Assembly (NCBI GenBank): GCA_026874595.1
Contig: CM049311.1
Coordinates: 50,781,676 to 50,845,675, forward strand
Source: Sipunculus nudus
Lineage: Eukaryota > Annelida > Sipuncula > Golfingiida > Sipunculidae
Length of the DNA stretch: 64,000 nt
Reading direction: 5' to 3'
A model generated the notes under the pieces. That model was not told the origin of the DNA. It ran no database searches and saw only the letters and a list, made by a program, of their open reading frames with translations. Positions within the stretch are counted from its first letter, which is position 1. Each line of letters begins with the position of its first letter. Shown piece after piece: positions 60,001 through 64,000 of this stretch. The translations under genes were made by a program, and so were the position numbers.

Positions 60001-61346
60001 TATCATTCAGGAACACATTTCCATTATCATCCAGGAACCCCTACCCATCCAGGAAACCTTCCCATTATTATCCAGGAACCCCTATTCATTATCATTCAGG
60101 AACACCTTACCATTATCATCGAGGAACCCCTACGCTTTATCATTCAGGATACACCTTACCATTATCATCCAGGAACACCTACCCTTTATCATTCAGGAAC
60201 ACCTTTCCATTATCATCCGGGAACCCCTACCCATTCAGGAAAACCTTCCCATTATTATCCAGGAACCCCTATACATTATCATTCAGGAACACCTTACCAT
60301 TATCATCAAGGAACACCTGCCCTTTATCATTCAGGAACACATATCCATTATCATCCAGGAACCCCTACCCATCCAGGAAAAACCTTCCCATTATTATCTA
60401 GGAACCCCTATTCATTATCATTCAGGAACACCTTACCATTATCATCGAGGAACCCCTACCCTTTATCATTCAGGAACACCTTACCATTATTATCCAGGAA
60501 CCCCTACCCATTATCATTCAGGAACACCTTACCATTATCATCCAGGAACACCTACCCTTTATCATTCAGGAACACCTTACCATTATCATCGAGGAACCCC
60601 TACCCATTATCACTCAGGAACACCTTACCATTATCATCCAGGAAACCTACCCTTTATCATTCAGGAACTCCTTACCATTATCATCGAGGAACCCCTACCC
60701 ATTATCATTCAGGAACACCTTACCATTATCATCCAGGAACCAATACCCATTATCATTCAGGAACACCTTACCATTATCATCCAGGAACCCCTACCCATTA
60801 ACACTCAGGAATACCTTACCATTATCATCCAGGAAACCTACCCTTTATCATTCAGGAACACCTTACCATTATCATCCACGAACACCTACCCATTATCTTT
60901 CAGGAACACCCTACCATTATCATCCAGGAACACCTACCCTTTATCATTCAGGAACACCTTACCATTATCATCCAGGAAACCTACCCTTTATCATTCAGGA
61001 ACACCTTACCATTATCATCCAGGAACCCCTACCCATTATCATTCAGGAACACCTTACCATTATCATCCAGGAACCCCTACCCATAATCATTCAGGAACAC
61101 CTTACCATTATTATCCATGAACCCCTACCCATTATCTTTTATAGCTCTGATGGTTAGACAATTATAATAATAACACAATTTGAGAGTACATGTACTATCA
61201 TCCAGCAGCTATCATAATATCAAGTCCGATCTTAATGTGTGTTGGGTTGACCAACCACCATTGTCCGGTTGGACTTAGACCTATACATATTGAAACGCAA
61301 AATTTCAGGACATGCATACCTGCGTCACGTTTGATAGAGCGGGCAT
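46110..61346 (-). CDS. Gene B: IPNS-like 2-oxoglutarate/Fe(II)-dependent dioxygenase (minus strand, incomplete)
   Basis: Exons in order are 61346-61320 (candidate start), 55593-55478, 54754-54691, 53791-53675, 49822-49723, 48829-48741 and 46220-46110. All introns between the six firm exons are GT-AG and phases agree. The protein reads [15 protein letters not shown] ... [16 protein letters not shown] ... [19 protein letters not shown] ... [14 protein letters not shown] ... [20 protein letters not shown] (iron ligands His 48797-48795, Asp 48791-48789) ... [20 protein letters not shown]. This is the family's normal order from the N-terminal helices to the beta-helix. Not found are an exon of roughly 130-150 nt after the start exon (expected VPVID...GHG region) and the last exon with the distal His and R-x-S motif. 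It may be outside what I recognised or lost, in which case gene B is a pseudogene. Coding exons themselves show no stops. Substrate unknown. Confidence 0.85.
46252..46287 (-). repeat. (TA)n upstream of gene B exon
   Basis: 36 bp of TA in the intron, 32 nt upstream of the acceptor of exon 46220-46110. Same position relative to the exon as the tract in gene A. Confidence 0.9.
46900..48595 (+). mobile_element. 'GGTGGCGCCACC'-family element, expanded copy without clear ends
   Basis: Shares 'GAGTTTTGCGGATAC', a CCG/CCA run (46957-46979), 'GCGTTCGTTTCCGGA' and a terminal 'GGCGGATACTCGCAGTCGCT' with 24325-25668. The interior is a ~125-155-bp tandem theme: 'GAAATTGTGCATGTCCATAG', 'ATCTTGGATACCTCCATCTC', 'AAGACTGGTGGCGCCATCTG', 'GCTTTGGGTGAAAATTGCTC', with palindromic cores at about 47342, 47493, 47771, 47923, 48047 and 48206. 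Open frames here are repeat artefacts. Confidence 0.65.
48741..48829 (-). CDS. Gene B exon: catalytic H-x-D exon
   Basis: 89 nt: [18 protein letters not shown] then [12 protein letters not shown]. The acceptor is TGTTCACAG and the donor GTAAGC. One substitution (Asp to Ala in the QDD context) relative to gene A does not touch the iron ligands. Confidence 0.95.
48830..49722 (-). other. Gene B intron
   Basis: 893 bp, AT-rich, no repeat or coding signal recognised. Confidence 0.6.
49723..49822 (-). CDS. Gene B exon: [10 protein letters not shown] ... LHYPALGKR
   Basis: 100 nt, acceptor GTTACAG, donor GTGACA, phase 0 to 1. Encodes [20 protein letters not shown] then [14 protein letters not shown] clear homolog of gene A 10816-10915. 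Confidence 0.93.
50140..50660. mobile_element. MITE-like sequence rich in ACTC/GAGT, with (CATA)n core
   Basis: Left part 'GGTACTTGTACTCGTATTC', right part 'CATGAATACTCGAGTATTTT ... ACTCATACTTGTAGTCAACGA' are loosely inverted, with an ATACATACAT-rich core (50330-50480). No target duplication could be confirmed. Confidence 0.3.
51225..51800 (+). mobile_element. 'GGTGGCGCCACC'-family fragment
   Basis: 'GGGCTGAAAATGTGCATGTC', 'CTTGGATACCTGAATCTTGT', 'AGACTGGTGGCG' and a terminal 'CGGCGGATACCTGTAGTC' repeat the theme of 46900-48595 and 24325-25668. Ends not found. Confidence 0.6.
51855..53300 (+). pseudogene. CR1/L2-like LINE ORF2 relic
   Basis: RT fragment [20 protein letters not shown] ... 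[10 protein letters not shown] (51890-52017, catalytic YADD), then in a shifted frame [21 protein letters not shown] (52077-52145, first 20 residues in part). After a gap of ~700 bp without similarity it resumes with [13 protein letters not shown] (52940-52980), [14 protein letters not shown] (53044-53085) and '[14 protein letters not shown]' (53183-53225), the usual order of a CR1/L2-type ORF2 C-terminus. Many stops and frameshifts; long dead. It sits antisense in a gene B intron. Confidence 0.75.
53675..53791 (-). CDS. Gene B exon: [20 protein letters not shown]
   Basis: 117 nt, 39 codons, phase 0/0; acceptor CATTGCAG, donor GTCAGT. It continues [19 protein letters not shown]. This is the helical segment before the beta-helix in IPNS-like enzymes. 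Confidence 0.93.
53792..54690 (-). other. Gene B intron with (TA)n
   Basis: 899 bp; a 52-bp (TA)n lies at 54031-54082. Otherwise AT-rich with nothing recognised. Confidence 0.6.
54031..54082 (+). repeat. (TA)n microsatellite
   Basis: About 52 bp perfect TA repeat inside a gene B intron. Confidence 0.95.
54691..54754 (-). CDS. Gene B exon: [20 protein letters not shown]
   Basis: 64 nt. Its first base completes a Ser codon from the upstream exon. '[10 protein letters not shown]' is a signature of this oxygenase family. The acceptor is GTTCCAG and the donor GTAATT. Confidence 0.92.
54755..55477 (-). other. Gene B intron starting in a G-rich splice-site minisatellite
   Basis: 723 bp. The donor-proximal ~420 bp (55054-55477) are tandem repeats; the acceptor-proximal 300 bp are ordinary AT-rich sequence. 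Confidence 0.7.
55054..55477 (-). repeat. 18-bp minisatellite repeating gene B's other 5' splice site
   Basis: On the minus strand the unit is GAGAG|GTAAGGCACAGGG. The first unit is the real donor (GAGAG|GTGAGG at 55478/55477). About 13 units keep the core, eight with AG|GTAAGG and three with AG|GTGAGG; some units carry an extra 'GCTATGTGAAGCACAGGGG' half. Beyond about 55190 it decays to GGGAGAGAATGAAGGC-type units and includes a 16-nt G run. Any of the copies would score as a good donor. Confidence 0.88.
55478..55593 (-). CDS. Gene B exon: [20 protein letters not shown]
   Basis: 116 nt, acceptor GATCACAG, donor GTGAGG, phase 0 to 2. Encodes [20 protein letters not shown] then [18 protein letters not shown]. 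'FF.IP.E.K..Y' and 'HGY' match the N-terminal region of IPNS-like enzymes. Confidence 0.92.
55594..57899. other. Unassigned, presumed gene B intron
   Basis: AT-rich. Contains ACATAC/CATATA-rich text (56600-56690) and near-repeats of 'CTTTCACACAAAAGAA' (56841, 56959). The missing second coding exon of gene B should lie between here and 61319, but I could not recognise it. Confidence 0.4.
57900..58400 (-). pseudogene. L1/Tx1-type LINE ORF2 fragment
   Basis: Minus-strand text reads [20 protein letters not shown] near 58330-58270, then after a frame change [20 protein letters not shown] ... [11 protein letters not shown] ... (58179-57976). This is the ORF2 region after the RT ('GRITVIKSL', 'GGL..P', 'WI.RL'), equivalent to about 3130-2970 in LINE copy B but a different, older family member. 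Confidence 0.65.
58649..61130 (+). repeat. 24-bp minisatellite, ~2.5 kb (CCTTACCATTATCATCCAGG)
   Basis: About 100 units of 24 bp with CCTTACCATTATTATCCAGG as the commonest start, alternating with CCTACCC.TTATCATTCAGG-type units, sometimes in larger repeating sets. Because 24 is a multiple of 3, all three frames stay open for long stretches. One frame from 58512 encodes a TPYHYYPG octapeptide ladder for 320 codons, and another from 58538 reaches 367. Indels shift frames and stops end all of them before 59700, so I treat it as non-coding. It lies in the presumed first intron of gene B. Confidence 0.92.
61320..61346 (-). CDS. Gene B candidate first coding exon (1a)
   Basis: ATG to CAG, 27 nt, MPALSNVTQ, followed by donor GTATGC, phase 0. 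Chosen because an equal-length, similarly placed mini-exon with the same ending occurs at 62474-62448 and the family normally starts with a short N-terminal tail before the first strand. Without RNA data it is tentative. Confidence 0.4.
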
Positions 61347-61676
61347 GTCGCTTTACGAAGGCAATGACCTGGTCGACGGTCATATAAACAATAATCTGTG
61401 TTAACTGTACTTAATATGACCTGTTTATCCGCAAAATGTCACGTATTGACTTTGAACCTTGACATTGGAAATGTTTGTAAATCACAATTAATGATGCCCC
61501 GGACGAGTTCTATTTTCAGTACAAATTCCTTTACGTTACATGCAAAGATAAACATCTGAAACATTGTTGACTCCATTATAACAGCACAGAGCAAATGGCT
61601 GTGAAGAGGAAATACCTACAATAAATTCCATTGCCACTTTTTGTTTGTATTTTACACACAAGATTTCTCATTAATT

Positions 61677-61679
<3 letters not shown>

Positions 61680-61748
<69 letters not shown>
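61680..61748 (+). repeat. (TA)n microsatellite
   Basis: About 69 bp, one TTT interruption near 61717. Confidence 0.95.
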
Positions 61749-61751
<3 letters not shown>

Positions 61752-61756
61752 GAGGC

Positions 61757-61890
61757 CCAGATTAGAATCTGGTCCAGTTTAAAACTGGGCCCACCCAGAT
61801 TAAAACCTTGATCTGGACGGTCAAGATTACAATCGCAATCCGGGCCAGCCAAGATTTAAACTGGACCAGCCTAGAATAAAATCCTGTGGT
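61757..61890. repeat. Short repeats of CAGATTAAAATCTGG type
   Basis: Five or six imperfect ~20-28-bp units, several of them palindromic (CCAGATTAGAATCTGG; CCAGTTTAAAACTGG), next to the (TA)n tract. Confidence 0.65.
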
Positions 61891-62447
61891 GGATATTTCT
61901 TTGTTGAAATGTGGGTGAAATGATATATATATATATAGTTTCGGTTTAGCTTATCAAGATCACATGAGCGTTACGACCCAAGGGTTATATAATAATTCAT
62001 ATTTTAAGTAAATATTAAGCATATACATTTTCTTCCTGGTAATTCAGGGTAATTTTCGGATTTTTAAAACGATTTTAAAATATACATGCTTCATTAAGAC
62101 ATCTCTTTTTGCAGTTTGCCATGGAGGAGGGCGAAAATAGGTATAAGGCCTAAGGTTGGAAAACACGTTAAAGGGCTCCAATATACCCCTCTCTCAATGT
62201 CCATACCCTATTTCCTTTGTTAGAGAGCATCTGGTTTTAAACTGATTGCATATAGCTGCCAAAACAGGCTTGATGAGAGGGAGGGAAGGGCGGAAACAGA
62301 GGCCTGAATACGATTGAAAATTCATTAAAGTTGGAACAGTGTACGGAAACTTACGCGGGCTGCGTGCTATTTTGAAGATGTGTAATATCTAAAAACCACA
62401 CTGGCATAACCGTACATATAAAAAAAAACCTTTCCGGACAGTCGTAC

Positions 62448-62474
62448 CTGCGCCGCATCCGTGAAAGTAGACAT
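62448..62474 (-). CDS. Alternative or duplicate first coding exon (1b)
   Basis: ATG to CAG, 27 nt, MSTFTDAAQ, donor GTACGA. The surroundings (62440-62620) resemble those of 61320-61346: 'TACCTGCG', 'ATATGACCTGTTTATC', 'GATCACAATTAATGA' in the same order. Either an alternative promoter/first exon of gene B or the start of a further paralog. Confidence 0.35.
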
Positions 62475-62639
62475 GTCGATTAAGTTAAGTACATTATATA
62501 TAATTTATCGTACTTGAACTGGATATGACCTGTTTATCTCTAACATGTATCTTATCCTCCCTGTCGACGATTAATCTTGCCATGGTAATTGTTTGGTGGA
62601 TCACAATTAATGACGTCAAAGTCCATAGTGTACACAAGT

Positions 62640-63291
62640 CACTGTACATGCACATGTTTCGAAACCAGTCTTTTAAATGTGTCAACGCTCTTGTTTTTTA
62701 TTGCAAACTCAGAACTAGTTGCCGCTTAATTTGATTATAGACCTTGAAAGCATTTAATTTCCGCATTAAGTTGGAACAAACTGGGCTACTTCGGTTGCGA
62801 ATATTTTTATTGATATCTGACTAATATAACATTCATCTTGATACAATTTTTTGGGATTGAGCACGAGCATAGCTCATTATTCGCTCTTTCCCTGTACATG
62901 GCATATAAGTAAACATGATCAGATAGTTGAGAATGAAAATTATGTGTCCCGTAAAACATGGTAATGTCCTTCATAACCCTGGTAACAGTAAGTTTAGATG
63001 CAAATCCAGGAAAGAGTTGGTTTTGTAAAGGGTGCACATGGAATGTAAACAAAGAGAAGAAAGGGTATTGTGGATGGTTGGATGTTATGATAAAACAGGT
63101 GTTGATTTTAAATTTATTCACAGTCATGCTAAGATCAATCGAAACGTTTTGAATCTTCAGAATAATTTTGTAGGCACATGAATAATTTATTATGGAATAA
63201 GTAATCTTTACTAGGGTCGCCACACAGAATAAATTAGGTGTTGAAAATATGTCCATATTTTGTTCGTGGTTGTGAAGATGTTAGTGTTTTT
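62640..63291. other. Unassigned sequence
   Basis: A 149-codon minus frame (63256-62807) and a plus frame (62958-63152, containing LDANPGKSWFCKGCTWNVNK) overlap. The plus frame faintly recalls the NPGP-plus-zinc-finger start of CR1/Jockey ORF2. Neither is convincing. Confidence 0.3.
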
Positions 63292-64000
63292 AGCTCAGCT
63301 GACTGAAAGTCATCTGAGCTATAGCGATCACTCTTTGTCCGTCGTCCGTCTGTCCGTCTGTCCGTCCGTTAACCAGGCACAAATCGTAACCGCTGGACCT
63401 AGAACCTTGTAACTTGGAATTCTGAGAGGTCCATGAAAAATCTCCTTGGAAACCAGAAATTAGGTCTCTGTACCCATATCCTTCGAGCTATGGGGCCCCA
63501 AAGTACCCCCCAGAAAAGTAAAAAATTTCATACAAAAACATCAATATCTCATTAACTACATCACTGATGGTCATGATTTTTTGCATACATATTGATCATG
63601 AGATGTTCCATCAGTTCCTGCAGACTGGTGGCGCCACCTGTATTTTTCGATTTTTTACGAATTTTTTTTCTCTATTTTTGAGACCTTTAAAAATGTGAAC
63701 ATCTGTTAACAAGGCACAAATTGTAAAGAATGGACCTAGAATCTTCATTCTTGAGACATTGAGAGGTCAATGAAAAAATGTCCATGGAAACCAGAAATTA
63801 GGTCTCTGTTACCAATATCCTTCGAGCTATGGGGCCCCGAAGTACCCCCCCAGAATAGTCAAAAATTTCATACAAAAACTTCAATATCTCATTAACTACA
63901 TTACTGATGGTCATGATTTTTTGCATGGATATTGATCATGGAGTGTTTCATCAGTTCTGCAGACTGGTGGCGCCACCTGTACTTTTTCAATTTTGACGAT
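63292..64000 (+). mobile_element. Hairpin-family DNA element, runs off right edge
   Basis: It starts AGCTCAGCTGACTGAAAGTC, hairpin partner GTCATCTGAGCT, with a GTCCGTC run (63337-63370). Then two tandem ~330-bp blocks (63371-63680 and 63700-64000) share 'ACCAGAAATTAGGTCTCTGT', 'TTCGAGCTATGGGGCCCC', 'TCATTAACTACATCACTGATG' (in part) and 'CTGGTGGCGCCACCTGTA'. Its right end is outside the window. Confidence 0.8.

Noticed and set aside
58649-61130. Possible CRISPR-like array
   Set aside because: Units are contiguous 24-bp repeats without unique spacers, in a eukaryotic intron context; it is a minisatellite.

Overview
This looks like an intron- and repeat-rich metazoan nuclear genome segment, most probably mollusc and perhaps bivalve (inference). 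It has very low gene density, long introns, many short AT arrays, and a DNA-element family with an AGCTCAGCTGAC hairpin, GTCCGTC-rich start and CCCTTG end, a style I associate with bivalve genomes. No prokaryotic operon, CRISPR, rRNA or credible tRNA was seen.

The only convincing host genes are two inverted, convergent paralogs of an isopenicillin-N-synthase-like 2-oxoglutarate/Fe(II) dioxygenase. Gene A (+, last four exons 10816-14870) carries both iron-binding His, the Asp and the R-x-S 2OG motif; its 5' exons lie off the left edge. Gene B (-, six exons between 55593 and 46110, plus two candidate 27-nt first coding exons at 61346 and 62474) matches gene A exon for exon in length and phase over the shared three exons (100, 89 and 111 nt). 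I could not find its last exon or one exon near its start.

Layout: 1-8760, two nearly identical L1/Tx1-type LINE copies, one almost complete but dead and split in ORF1 by a DNA element; 9421-10440, degenerate ~330-bp repeats; 10816-14870, gene A; 15089-18850, nested hAT-like elements holding another hairpin element; 19215-21438, a decayed Penelope-like retroelement with GIY-YIG domain, hammerhead-like motif and a 111-bp repeat; 24325-25668, a TIR element; 26600-30476, diverged hairpin-family sequence with local tandem repeats; 33627-34000 and 44360-44817, a TIR/foldback family; 35210-41890, a ~330-bp-period array bearing CTCF-like and nuclear-receptor-like motifs and a recent 1.27-kb-offset duplication; 45741-61346, gene B with introns full of repeats; 51855-53300, a CR1/L2-like LINE relic; 58649-61130, a 24-bp minisatellite; 63292-64000, another hairpin-family element running off the edge.

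The most unusual signal is in gene B: two different introns begin with minisatellites (33-bp and ~18-bp units) that start exactly at the exon boundary and copy the 5' splice site again and again. Duplicated first coding exons, and a (TA)n tract placed upstream of the same exon in both paralogs, add to the interest.
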